From contig NZ_LGXZ01000017.1 of NCBI RefSeq assembly GCF_001238295.1, positions 34,912-98,911 of the forward strand: a DNA stretch of 64,000 nt, written 5' to 3'. The notes below the pieces were generated by a model, which searched no databases, had not been told where the DNA came from, and was given only the letters and a program-made list of their open reading frames with translations. Shown one piece after another: positions 25,184 through 33,651 of the stretch. How positions within the stretch are numbered: the stretch's first letter is position 1; each line of letters begins with the position of its first letter. The position numbers and the translations under genes are program-made. This stretch comes from Ruegeria sp. 6PALISEP08 (GTDB lineage: Bacteria > Pseudomonadota > Alphaproteobacteria > Rhodobacterales > Rhodobacteraceae).

Positions 25184-26689
25184 ATGAACCGCAAAATCCG
25201 TAATTCACTTTTTAAGATACATACTTGGATGGGTCTGCATCTTTCGCTTTTCTTCGTGTTCATGTTTCTGACTGGTACGCTGCTTGTCGCCGGGTTCGAG
25301 CTTGAATCGGTCGGTCGCCCGAACATCTGGACCATGATGGCCAAAGAAGATCGCACCGCCAGTTTTGGCATGATCTATGAAGGTGTCAAAGAAACCCATC
25401 CCCAAAGCCGGCCTTTCGTGATCGTCAAACGCTCGACTCCGTGGTTCGTGGACCAGACCTTTGGCGACACAGGTTGGGGAGAAGCCGTGACATTCTGGAC
25501 AGATCCGGTCACCGGAGGGATTGTCGAAGAAACGCGGAACCTGGGCTTTCGCAATATCCTGCGAGATTTGCACGATACGCTTCTGACCGAGAAACGGGTC
25601 GTGTTCATCCTGGTTTCAGCCACATCGGTTTTTCTGCTGGGACAGATCATCAGCGGGTTTGTGACATATCGGCGGTTCTGGAAAGGATTTTTCCGGTGGC
25701 CCAACCGTTCGAACGGGTTGCGATCATGGGCAGGCGGAGTTCATCGGCTGACCGCTCTCTGGTCCGCACCGGTTATGATCCTGATCGCCCTGACCAGCCT
25801 TTATTTCATGCTGGGTGGATTGGGAATGAACGGCACAACGCCAGAGCTTCCATCCTCATCTCCCCGCGACTCCGCTCTGCCCTCAGGCTTTGGGCCAGAG
25901 ATGATAGACACCGCCGAAGCCCGCGCCCATGCGGCCCTGCCCGGTTTTGATCCCGTTGTGATGCTTATACCCGGCAGCAAAGCCGACAGCCTTGTCTTTA
26001 TCGGGCATGTGGAAGGGGTCGCAGAGTTTCGCGGCATGAGTTCCGTTGCACTGGATCCCGCGACGCTCGAAGTTCTGGGGGTTATGACGCCAGATGGTTT
26101 GGGCGGGCTTGCGAAGTGGAAAGACCTGATGAACATGCTGCATTTTGGCACCTGGGCCGGGGCATTTTCGATGGCGCTCTGGATTGTGTTCGGGTTAATC
26201 GCGACCGGCGTTGCCGTAACCGGCGCCATGATCTTTTCTGCCCGGCTACGTCCGGACGCTGCGCGCCATGGCCCGTTCAGGCGCATCTGGCGCGGCATGG
26301 GTTGGACCCGGTGGATTTATCTGCTGTTGCTGGCGGGCATGCTGTTCACAGCTTATCACCGCTTCAACCCCGGCGCCTATGATGCGACCAGAGCTTATCC
26401 CGTCAACGCTGATGGGTCGGTCGCCCGACTGATCTTGCGCGCACCACTGCGGCACGAAACCCCGCTTGATGTTGAAATGCGGATCGGCGCGCCGGACGTT
26501 GTAGCCGTATCGATTGAAATTGATAGTGGTCCGGCCCGTTCCGTCGAGCTGACCCGGCACGATGCAAAAGCCACAGCCTATTTCCAGTTGACCCCCGCTG
26601 AGACGCAAAACGAGATCACAGCCAATCTAAAAAAATCGGATGGCAAGGAAGAGGCTGTCATCTTTCGCCTGGGACACCCCATCTGGTAA
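25184..26689 (+). CDS. PepSY-associated transmembrane protein
   Basis: A 501-residue membrane protein of the PepSY-TM family (PF03929). The first segment follows RNSLFKIHTWMGLHLS, the usual His-containing start of the family. Further helices lie at about 130-155, 178-205, 325-355 and 385-400, with periplasmic regions between them and a soluble C-terminal part of about 100 residues. Family members are linked to iron-siderophore reduction or other membrane redox work, and the paired His residues may hold haem. No iron-uptake gene is nearby, so its place in a polysaccharide region is unexplained. The ATG at 25184 was chosen over one eleven codons earlier because the family sequence begins there. 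Confidence 0.8.
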   Translation: MNRKIRNSLFKIHTWMGLHLSLFFVFMFLTGTLLVAGFELESVGRPNIWTMMAKEDRTASFGMIYEGVKETHPQSRPFVIVKRSTPWFVDQTFGDTGWGEAVTFWTDPVTGGIVEETRNLGFRNILRDLHDTLLTEKRVVFILVSATSVFLLGQIISGFVTYRRFWKGFFRWPNRSNGLRSWAGGVHRLTALWSAPVMILIALTSLYFMLGGLGMNGTTPELPSSSPRDSALPSGFGPEMIDTAEARAHAALPGFDPVVMLIPGSKADSLVFIGHVEGVAEFRGMSSVALDPATLEVLGVMTPDGLGGLAKWKDLMNMLHFGTWAGAFSMALWIVFGLIATGVAVTGAMIFSARLRPDAARHGPFRRIWRGMGWTRWIYLLLLAGMLFTAYHRFNPGAYDATRAYPVNADGSVARLILRAPLRHETPLDVEMRIGAPDVVAVSIEIDSGPARSVELTRHDAKATAYFQLTPAETQNEITANLKKSDGKEEAVIFRLGHPIW

Positions 26690-26738
26690 GCGCCAGCGTA
26701 AGGCCGGGCACAAGACGCATCGTCAGACCTCTGCGCGT

Positions 26739-28199
26739 TCAGGTACTGGTTCGTGTCATGTTGGTGCCCCGAGGTCGGACCATCGATATCAGCAGGCGCA
26801 GCCTGCCCCGCTGGAACAGAAACGCCAGCAGGCAATAGACGACACCCCCGGTTATCGTACCGATCAGAAGAACCAGAATCCGCGCGGTGTCACCCAGCAC
26901 CCAAACGACTCCCTGCACCACCGCCGCCATTGCCACCGACAACAAGAACGGCGCAAGATGCTGCTGCATCAAAAGCAGGTTGGGCAACCCTGCAATCTGA
27001 CCCAGGTTGGCAAACTTGAACGGCCAGATCAGTAAAAAGACCGCCACAAAACCGGCTGTGACGACCGGCAGCCCATAGGGGGCCAGTGCCATGATCACTG
27101 CCGCTGCCAGCGCCACCTCAACCCAGGACAGAACTGCCAAGCGACCAGCCTGCCCCGCCGCCAAACAAAAAGTCTGTTGCACCTTTTCGACGCACAGGTA
27201 CATGCCGAACACCGACATCAGGCTCAGAACCGGGGCCGCCGGAGCCCACTTCTGGCCAAACAGCAATACCAGCGCCGGTTCCGACAGAACGGCCAGCCCA
27301 GCAAAGGCCGGAAAAGCCAGAAACCCGGTCAGGCGCACAACATCCACCAGCAATTCTGCCGCCTGACCACCATCGCGCGCTGCGGCACCAAAGGCGGGCT
27401 GCGCCACAGTGCGCAGCGGTGTGATCATAAGAAACGCGGCCGTCTCGATCACACGCCAGGCAATTGCATAATACCCCGCCTGCACCGGCCCCAGCATCGC
27501 ACCGATGATCACTGCAGGTGACTGCACCGCAGCCAATTCTGCAGCGCGTAAACCCAGAATCCGATGACCAAAATGCAGGATTGCGCGCATGTGGTCGCGC
27601 GACACGTCAAAGGCCGGGCGCCAGGAGACCGCCCCCCAGGCCATCACGATATTGGTGGCCGTCATCGCCAGCCGCTGACCGACCAGGGCCCAGACCCCGT
27701 ATCCCGTCAGTGCCATGGTGATGCCCACGACCCCGCCGACCGCCGCCCCAAGCGCGGCCCGGATGGCCAGAACGCGGAACCGCATTTCCCGGCGCAGGAT
27801 CGCCACCGGCACCGCCGTCAGTGAAATCATCAGCACTGTGGGGGACAATCCGATCAACAATTCACGCGCAATCGGCTCATTGTAGAAATCCGAGACTGGC
27901 CCCGCGCCCAGATACAACACGATCGTCAACACGCCTCCCAGCATCGCCAACAGCCAGAAAACCGAGTTCAACCGCCCGGACGACAGCGCATCACGGGTCA
28001 GCAGAATGTCGGAAATCGTTTCGCGCACCAGGAATTCGGAAAACAGCACAAAGGCCGCCACCATCGCCAGCAGGCCAAAGGCCTCGACTCCTAAAATACG
28101 GGCAAGAATGGCAAAAATGATGAAGTTGAACGCCTGCTCGACCCAGATACCAGCCGACATCCAGGCAACTCCGCTGCTGAAACTCTGCCGCCCTGACAC
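26739..28199 (-). CDS. Wzx-like polysaccharide flippase
   Basis: A 486-residue MOP/PST-superfamily exporter with about twelve to fourteen membrane segments, expected to flip lipid-linked repeat units across the inner membrane. The N-terminal SSGVAWMSAGIWVEQAFNF and the FGLLAMVAAF and FSEFLVRETISD stretches are characteristic, and the central GYGVWALVGQRL and TPLRTVAQPAFG motifs also fit. I chose the GTG at 28199 because AAGGA lies five bases before it. The frame continues back to 28262 without family sequence. It is transcribed alone, facing away from the DPM1-like cassette that starts at 28468, with a 268-base control gap between them. Confidence 0.87.
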   Translation of the reverse strand: MSGRQSFSSGVAWMSAGIWVEQAFNFIIFAILARILGVEAFGLLAMVAAFVLFSEFLVRETISDILLTRDALSSGRLNSVFWLLAMLGGVLTIVLYLGAGPVSDFYNEPIARELLIGLSPTVLMISLTAVPVAILRREMRFRVLAIRAALGAAVGGVVGITMALTGYGVWALVGQRLAMTATNIVMAWGAVSWRPAFDVSRDHMRAILHFGHRILGLRAAELAAVQSPAVIIGAMLGPVQAGYYAIAWRVIETAAFLMITPLRTVAQPAFGAAARDGGQAAELLVDVVRLTGFLAFPAFAGLAVLSEPALVLLFGQKWAPAAPVLSLMSVFGMYLCVEKVQQTFCLAAGQAGRLAVLSWVEVALAAAVIMALAPYGLPVVTAGFVAVFLLIWPFKFANLGQIAGLPNLLLMQQHLAPFLLSVAMAAVVQGVVWVLGDTARILVLLIGTITGGVVYCLLAFLFQRGRLRLLISMVRPRGTNMTRTST

Positions 28200-28467
28200 C
28201 CGTTTCCTTCCTGTTGCCCGAACCCCGCCAAGTGCCGATGGGCACATGGCCCAAACACTCACACCTGCTGCGCACAGTATACGTAATTACAAACTTGACG
28301 CCTTAACGGTCGAATTTGGTCAAATTTATTGTCTATGTTCAGTCTGTACGTGTTCGAATACTATACGCAATACAGGGAATTATGCCCCTCACGTTCCATG
28401 CGCCACGCAAATCTTGCAGCGGGGTCCGGGACAGGGATTATTGAGTGAATAAAAGGTTTTCATTTTC

Positions 28468-29394
28468 ATGAACAAAGTCGCAGAGCCGATGGAGACGAAC
28501 AGCGCCACACCCGAAGAGCTGATCGCATCGGAAACCGCCGGCATGAGCCTGAGCGTGGTCATCCCGGCGTTCAACGAAGAAAACGCCGTGCGCCACACGG
28601 TCGAGGATGTGCGCAGCCATCTTGAACCGCTGAACATCCCCTACGAGATTATCGTGGTGGACGATGCCAGCCAGGACAACACCCGCGCCGAGGCCGAGGC
28701 CAGCGGCGCAACCGTCACCTTCAACGACGTGAATTCCGGCTATGGCGCCAGCCTCAAGCGCGGCGTTCGGATGGCGCAGTATGAATATGTCGCCATTCTT
28801 GACGCCGACAGCACTTATCCCGCACGCTATCTGCCCGGAATGCTGGCCATGTGCCGCGATCAGGACATGGTCGTGGGCGACCGGGGCGCGGCGATGAAAA
28901 ACGTGCCGCTGCTGCGCAAACCAGCCAAGAAATTCCTGTTCGCCTTTGCGTCGTTCCTGGCCGAGCGCAAGATCAACGATCTGAACTCGGGCCTGCGCGT
29001 GTTCCGCAAATCCGAGCTGATCCCGTTCCTGCCGCTGCTGCCGCAGAATTTTTCCTTCACCACCACGATCACGCTGTGCATGACCTCGAACGGCAAGCGG
29101 ATGATCTATACGCCGATTGAATACGGCAAGCGGGTGGGCAAATCGAAGATCAAGCCGATCGACTTTCTGAACTTCATCATTCTGATCCTGCGCATCAGCA
29201 CGCTGTTCAATCCGCTGCGGGTGTTCATTCCGCTGGGGCTGGCGTTTTTCACATTGGGCACGGTGAAGTTCATTATCGACATGTTCTACTGGAACCTCAG
29301 CGAAACGGCAGTGTTCTCGTTCCTGGCGGCGATTATGATCTGGTCACTGGGGTTGATCGCCGACATGATCTCGCGGCTGCATCTCAGACCCTGA
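28468..29394 (+). CDS. DPM1-like GT2 glycosyltransferase
   Basis: A 308-residue enzyme of the dolichyl-phosphate-mannose-synthase group, likely to charge undecaprenyl phosphate with a sugar. SVVIPAFNEENAVRHT and IIVVDDASQDNTRAEAEA form the donor site, and AILDADSTYPARYLPGM holds the DAD. NDLNSGLRVFRKSEL and NFSFTTTITLCMTSNGKRM are group signatures. Two membrane helices at the C-terminus (about 245-268 and 278-300) anchor it. The next gene starts one base after its stop. It opens the cassette 28468-35181, in which most genes touch or overlap. The start at 28468 is the first ATG, and an ATG seven codons later is possible. Confidence 0.9.
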   Translation: MNKVAEPMETNSATPEELIASETAGMSLSVVIPAFNEENAVRHTVEDVRSHLEPLNIPYEIIVVDDASQDNTRAEAEASGATVTFNDVNSGYGASLKRGVRMAQYEYVAILDADSTYPARYLPGMLAMCRDQDMVVGDRGAAMKNVPLLRKPAKKFLFAFASFLAERKINDLNSGLRVFRKSELIPFLPLLPQNFSFTTTITLCMTSNGKRMIYTPIEYGKRVGKSKIKPIDFLNFIILILRISTLFNPLRVFIPLGLAFFTLGTVKFIIDMFYWNLSETAVFSFLAAIMIWSLGLIADMISRLHLRP

Positions 29395-29395
29395 C

Positions 29396-30370
29396 ATGAG
29401 CGGCAAACGGCTTTCCGATCCAAGTCAACGGCGCTGGCTAATCCGATTGGCCGGGTCGGCGCTGATACTGGCGATCCTGTTCTGGATTCTGCCTGCTGAG
29501 GCGATTTTGGCAGCGCTGAAAGCCATCCCGATCTGGGTTTTTGCCTGCGTGCTGGTCCTGTTCCTGCTGGCCCATGTGGCTGCGGCACTGAAATGGTGGC
29601 TGCTGCTGGGGCGCGGGTTTTCCGCCTCGCTGGCCATCCGGGCGCATTTTGCCGGGCTGGCTGCCAACCTGTGCCTGCCCGGTGCAATTGGCGGCGATAC
29701 GGTGCGGGCCGGTCTGGCGCAGGCCGCGATGAAAGACGGCGCGCAGGTTGTTGCGGGCGCAACCGTTGACCGACTGATCGACATGGTGGCGCTGCTGACC
29801 CTGTCTTGTCTGGGTCTGGTCCTGACATGGGAAAGTGCTGCGGGCGGGCATATGATCTGGCCGGTGGCGCTGATCCTGTTGGCCGCGCTGGCGGGTATGG
29901 TCGCATTACCGCGCCTGTTGCCCTTGCCCTGGCGCTATATCCCGTCCCTGCCCGGAAAGGGATTTGCCCATCGTCTGGCCGATGCACTGGCCGGAATGGG
30001 GCGCAAACCCGGCACGCTGGCAATCGCGTTCATCGCATCAGTGCTGATCCAGCTGTTACTGGTCCTGCTGGCCTGGTGGCTGGCCATCGCGGCGGGCGTT
30101 GATGTGGCTGCGGGGCCGTGGATCTTCGCCTGGCCGCTGGCCAAGATCATTGCGGTTCTGCCGGTATCTTTGAACGGGCTTGGTCTGCGCGAAGCCACAT
30201 TGGCCGGTTTTCTGGCCCCCTTCGGCGCCAGCGCCCCGGCTGTCGTGGCCGCCGGGCTGGTCTGGCAGGTTGTGTTGTTTACGGCGGGCGGGTTTGGCGC
30301 GCTGGTTCTGACCATGTCCGGAATGCGGTTCAGCGCCCCGGCAAATTCCCAAAAGGAAGAGTGCAAGTGA
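29396..30370 (+). CDS. Flippase-like LPG-synthase-TM family protein
   Basis: A 324-residue inner-membrane protein with about eight hydrophobic segments, of the PF03706 (lysylphosphatidylglycerol synthase TM region, AglD-like) family. The motifs CLPGAIGGDTVRAGLAQAA and VAGATVDRLIDM at about residues 87-125, and LPVSLNGLGLREATLAGFLAP near 245-265, are the conserved loops of the group. Relatives beside DPM1-like enzymes are proposed to move polyprenyl-phosphate sugars across the membrane or to finish their use. It is coupled on both sides: one base after the GT2 gene, and a GTGA overlap with the FAD oxidoreductase. Confidence 0.88.
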   Translation: MSGKRLSDPSQRRWLIRLAGSALILAILFWILPAEAILAALKAIPIWVFACVLVLFLLAHVAAALKWWLLLGRGFSASLAIRAHFAGLAANLCLPGAIGGDTVRAGLAQAAMKDGAQVVAGATVDRLIDMVALLTLSCLGLVLTWESAAGGHMIWPVALILLAALAGMVALPRLLPLPWRYIPSLPGKGFAHRLADALAGMGRKPGTLAIAFIASVLIQLLLVLLAWWLAIAAGVDVAAGPWIFAWPLAKIIAVLPVSLNGLGLREATLAGFLAPFGASAPAVVAAGLVWQVVLFTAGGFGALVLTMSGMRFSAPANSQKEECK

Positions 30371-31806
30371 CGGATGTTTCCCGACCCAACGGCGACAACA
30401 AGCCTGAAATCATCATACTGGGGGCTGGCCCCGCCGGTTTGGCGGCAGCCCATGCCCTGACAGGGCAGGCCAAAGTGACCGTAATCGAACGCGCGCCCAT
30501 CGCGGGTGGCAATTCAGCCTCATTCCCGATTGAGGGCGTGATCTGCGATTATGGCTCGCACCGGTTTCACCCGGCGGCAGAGCCTGAGGTTCTGGCCGAT
30601 GTGAAAGCGCTGCTGGGGGACGATCTGCTGCTGCGCCCGCGCCATGGGCGCATTCGGCTGGGCGGCAAGTGGATTCACTTTCCGCTGAAACTGACCGATG
30701 CGCTGATGCGCCTGCCCAAACCCTTTGCCGCGTCACTGATCGGGGACATGGCGCTGAAGCCCTTCCGCAAGAAAAGCACGGGCCCCGAGACATTCTCGAC
30801 CGTGCTCTATGACGGGTTGGGCCCGACGATTTCGGATAATTTCTATTTCCCTTACGTGCGCAAGCTTTGGGGTCTGGACCCGGACAAGCTGGCGGTGAAG
30901 CTGGCAGAACGCCGGGTCGGCAGCGGATCTGTCGGCAAGATCCTGATGAAGATGCTGCGCCTGTTGCCGGGGCTGCGCAGCGAAACGGGGGGGCGGTTCT
31001 TTTATCCACGCAAGGGGTTCGGGCAAATCTCGGATGCGATGCGGAACAGCGCGGAAAGCAACGGGGCCACCTTCCTGTTCAACACAGAAATCACCGGGAT
31101 TGACCGGGAGGGTGACCGCATCACCGGCCTGACGATCCGCGAGGGCGACAGCGAACGGCACCTGACCGGAGATCTGATCCTGTCGACCATCCCGCTGACC
31201 GGGCTGACGCGCCTGATCAGCGACCCTCCGGCGGAGGTGGTTGAGGCTGCTCGCGCGATCCGCTTTCGGGGTATGATCTTGCTGTATCTGGTTCTGGAAA
31301 CCGACCAGTTCACCGAGTTCGATGCGCATTACTTCCCGGAACTGTCGATCCCGATCAGCCGCATGTCAGAGCCCAAGAACTATAACGCCAGTGGCGCGCC
31401 AAAAGGCGTCACCGTTCTGTGCGCCGAACTGCCCTGCGACCCGGATGAAAAATGGTGGTCCATGTCCGACGAAGAACTGGGACAGGAATTTACCAAATGG
31501 CTGGGTCAACTGGGCCTGCCCGTCACGGTCCCGGTGCGCCGCTGCGAAACCCGGCGGCTGAGCCATGCCTACCCGGTGTACGATATGGGCTATGAAGAGC
31601 GGTTCGATACGGTGGATCAGTGGCTCTCAGATATGGACGGATTGCTCGTATTTGGACGGCAGGGTCTGTTTGCCCATGATAATACGCACCACGCCTTTGC
31701 CATGGCTTATGGTGCGGCAGATTGCATCGACGACAAGGGCAATGTCGACCGCGCGAAATGGAACAGGTATCGCGAGGTCTTTGCCACCCATGTGGTGGAA
31801 GACTGA
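30367..31806 (+). CDS. FAD-dependent amine-oxidase-like oxidoreductase
   Basis: A 479-residue flavoprotein related to the one at 13242-14741. IIILGAGPAGLAAAHAL near residues 14-30 is the FAD dinucleotide site, followed by GGNSASF and DYGSHRFHP. The C-terminal AYPVYDMGYEERFDTV and FGRQGLFAHDNTHHAF match the equivalent blocks of the other copy (AYPVYD, GR-x-GL-x-(8)-H). The GTG at 30367 has GGAAG seven bases upstream and overlaps the previous stop. The longer frame from 30118 is an out-of-frame reading of the flippase gene. Its tight coupling to a DPM1-like enzyme and a flippase suggests that it works on a lipid-linked sugar, but the reaction is unknown. Confidence 0.83.
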   Translation: MTDVSRPNGDNKPEIIILGAGPAGLAAAHALTGQAKVTVIERAPIAGGNSASFPIEGVICDYGSHRFHPAAEPEVLADVKALLGDDLLLRPRHGRIRLGGKWIHFPLKLTDALMRLPKPFAASLIGDMALKPFRKKSTGPETFSTVLYDGLGPTISDNFYFPYVRKLWGLDPDKLAVKLAERRVGSGSVGKILMKMLRLLPGLRSETGGRFFYPRKGFGQISDAMRNSAESNGATFLFNTEITGIDREGDRITGLTIREGDSERHLTGDLILSTIPLTGLTRLISDPPAEVVEAARAIRFRGMILLYLVLETDQFTEFDAHYFPELSIPISRMSEPKNYNASGAPKGVTVLCAELPCDPDEKWWSMSDEELGQEFTKWLGQLGLPVTVPVRRCETRRLSHAYPVYDMGYEERFDTVDQWLSDMDGLLVFGRQGLFAHDNTHHAFAMAYGAADCIDDKGNVDRAKWNRYREVFATHVVED

Positions 31807-31809
31807 CCC

Positions 31810-32553
31810 ATGCCCGCCTGGCAGGCCGATATCCTGATGTATCATTCGATTTCGGATGCGCCTGGGCCGACCTCGATTGCGCCCGACATCTTTGCGGCAC
31901 AGATGCAGGCACTGGCGGCCTCCGGACTGCCGGTGGTGACGCCGGATGCGCTGGCCAACCCGCCTGCCCCTCGCGTGGTTATCATCAGTTTCGATGACGG
32001 GTTCCAAGATTTTGCCGATACCGCCTGGCCGATCCTGCGCGATCACGGGTTCTGCCCGATCATCTATCTGCCCTCGGGCCTGATGGGCGGCACCGACAGC
32101 TGGGCCGGGGGAAATGTCCCCCCGCGCCTGCTGATGGGATGGGACCGGATCGAAACACTGGCCGGTGAAGGGGTTTGCTTCGGGGCGCATAGTGTCAGCC
32201 ACCCCGATCTTTCCACGCTGGAAGCAGAGACATTGGAGGAAGAAGTCACCGGATCCGGTCAGGATATCGCCGCCCGGCTCGGCCAGCCTGTCCGGCATTT
32301 CGCACCGCCTTATGGCGCGTCGAACACTAGCGTGATCAGACAGATCGCGCAGCATTACGACACCTCGGTCGGAACAAGGCTGGGCGTGGCCGGACCCGGG
32401 GATGACATCCACGATCTGCCCCGGCTCGAGATGTTCTATTTCACCGACATCGCCCGCTGGAAGGCCCATCTCGCCGGGCGCGGTGGGCCCTATCTTGCGG
32501 CGCGCAAGATGATGCGTGGCGTGCGGGCGGCCATTCGGGGGAAGCCATGGTGA
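31810..32553 (+). CDS. NodB-type polysaccharide deacetylase
   Basis: A 247-residue carbohydrate esterase 4 enzyme that removes N- or O-acetyl groups from sugars. VIISFDDGFQDF is motif 1 with the catalytic and metal-binding Asp pair, GAHSVSHPDLS is motif 2 with the two metal-binding His residues, and FAPPYG is motif 3 (usually RPPYG, so the Arg is replaced by Ala here). No signal peptide is seen, so it should act in the cytoplasm on a lipid-linked or nucleotide-linked sugar, unlike secreted chitin or peptidoglycan deacetylases. It starts three bases after the FAD oxidoreductase stop. Confidence 0.87.
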   Translation: MPAWQADILMYHSISDAPGPTSIAPDIFAAQMQALAASGLPVVTPDALANPPAPRVVIISFDDGFQDFADTAWPILRDHGFCPIIYLPSGLMGGTDSWAGGNVPPRLLMGWDRIETLAGEGVCFGAHSVSHPDLSTLEAETLEEEVTGSGQDIAARLGQPVRHFAPPYGASNTSVIRQIAQHYDTSVGTRLGVAGPGDDIHDLPRLEMFYFTDIARWKAHLAGRGGPYLAARKMMRGVRAAIRGKPW

Positions 32554-32645
32554 GCAAACCTTTTTATCCGCGACTATAGCCGGAGGCGCGGGACAGATTG
32601 TACACTCCGGCACAGTGATTCAGAACAAGTGACAGGTATATAGAT

Positions 32646-33617
32646 ATGCATATTCTGGTAACCGGCGGAGCCGGGTTTATCGGCTCTCATCTGACGGAAA
32701 GACTGATCGGGGATGGCCATACCGTCACAGCTCTGGACGATCTGTCAACGGGGCTCAGGTCCAATCTGAGCAGCGTTGCGGACCACCCGGGTTTCACCTT
32801 CGTCAAGGGCAGTATCCTGGATCGCCAACTGGTCGCCGATCTGGTTGGGCCGGCGGATGTGGTGTTCCATCTGGCAGCAGCCGTTGGGGTCAAACTGATC
32901 ATGGACGAACCCAGCCGGTCGATCCTGACCAATGTTGCGGGCACCGAGAATGTGCTGGATGCCGCGCTGGTGGACAAGACACACACATTCATCGCCTCCA
33001 GTTCCGAAGTCTATGGCAAAAGCACGAACTTCCCGTTTCAGGAAGAAGGCGACCTGACCATCGGCGCCACCCGCAACCTGCGCTGGTCCTATGCCTGCGC
33101 CAAGACGCTGGACGAGTTTCTGGCACTGGCCCATGCGCGTGAATCCGGTTTGCCGGTCACAATATTGCGGTTCTTCAACACCACCGGCCCGCGTCAGACC
33201 GGGCGTTACGGAATGGTACTGCCGAATTTCGTCAAATCCGCGCTGGAAGGCGCGCCGCTGATGGTGCACGGCACCGGCGAGCAATCGCGCTGTTTCGGTC
33301 ATGTGGCGGATGTGGTCGAGGCTATGTGCCGTCTGATGACCCTGCCCGAGGCGCGCGGCGACGTGTTCAATGTCGGCACCGATCAAGAGGTCACGATCCG
33401 CGAACTGGCCGAACAGGTCATTCGAACAACCGGCTCAGCCTCGGAAATCCAATTCGTGCCTTATGACACCGTCTATCCCGAAGGCTTCGAGGACATGCAG
33501 CGTCGCCTGCCCGATGTCTCGAAACTGCAACGGGTCACCGGGTTCCGCCCGATGCGGACGCTGCAGCAGATCATCGATGACATCGTGGCCGAGATGACCC
33601 GCCCGGTTCCCGCATGA
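32646..33617 (+). CDS. SDR nucleotide-sugar epimerase/dehydratase
   Basis: A 323-residue extended SDR enzyme. HILVTGGAGFIGSHLTERL is the NAD-binding motif, ASSSEVYGKS the active-site strand, and SYACAKTLDEF carries the catalytic Tyr and Lys (Y-x3-K). RFFNTTGPRQTGRYGMVLP and CFGHVADVVEAM are typical of UDP-glucose 4-epimerase and UDP-glucuronate decarboxylase relatives, and either activity is possible. It lies 92 bases after the deacetylase in the same direction. It may supply the sugar nucleotide used by the DPM1-like enzyme at the head of the cassette. Confidence 0.85.
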   Translation: MHILVTGGAGFIGSHLTERLIGDGHTVTALDDLSTGLRSNLSSVADHPGFTFVKGSILDRQLVADLVGPADVVFHLAAAVGVKLIMDEPSRSILTNVAGTENVLDAALVDKTHTFIASSSEVYGKSTNFPFQEEGDLTIGATRNLRWSYACAKTLDEFLALAHARESGLPVTILRFFNTTGPRQTGRYGMVLPNFVKSALEGAPLMVHGTGEQSRCFGHVADVVEAMCRLMTLPEARGDVFNVGTDQEVTIRELAEQVIRTTGSASEIQFVPYDTVYPEGFEDMQRRLPDVSKLQRVTGFRPMRTLQQIIDDIVAEMTRPVPA

Positions 33618-33651
33618 AGGCGCATATCCCGGCACAGACGGGCTGCGCCCC

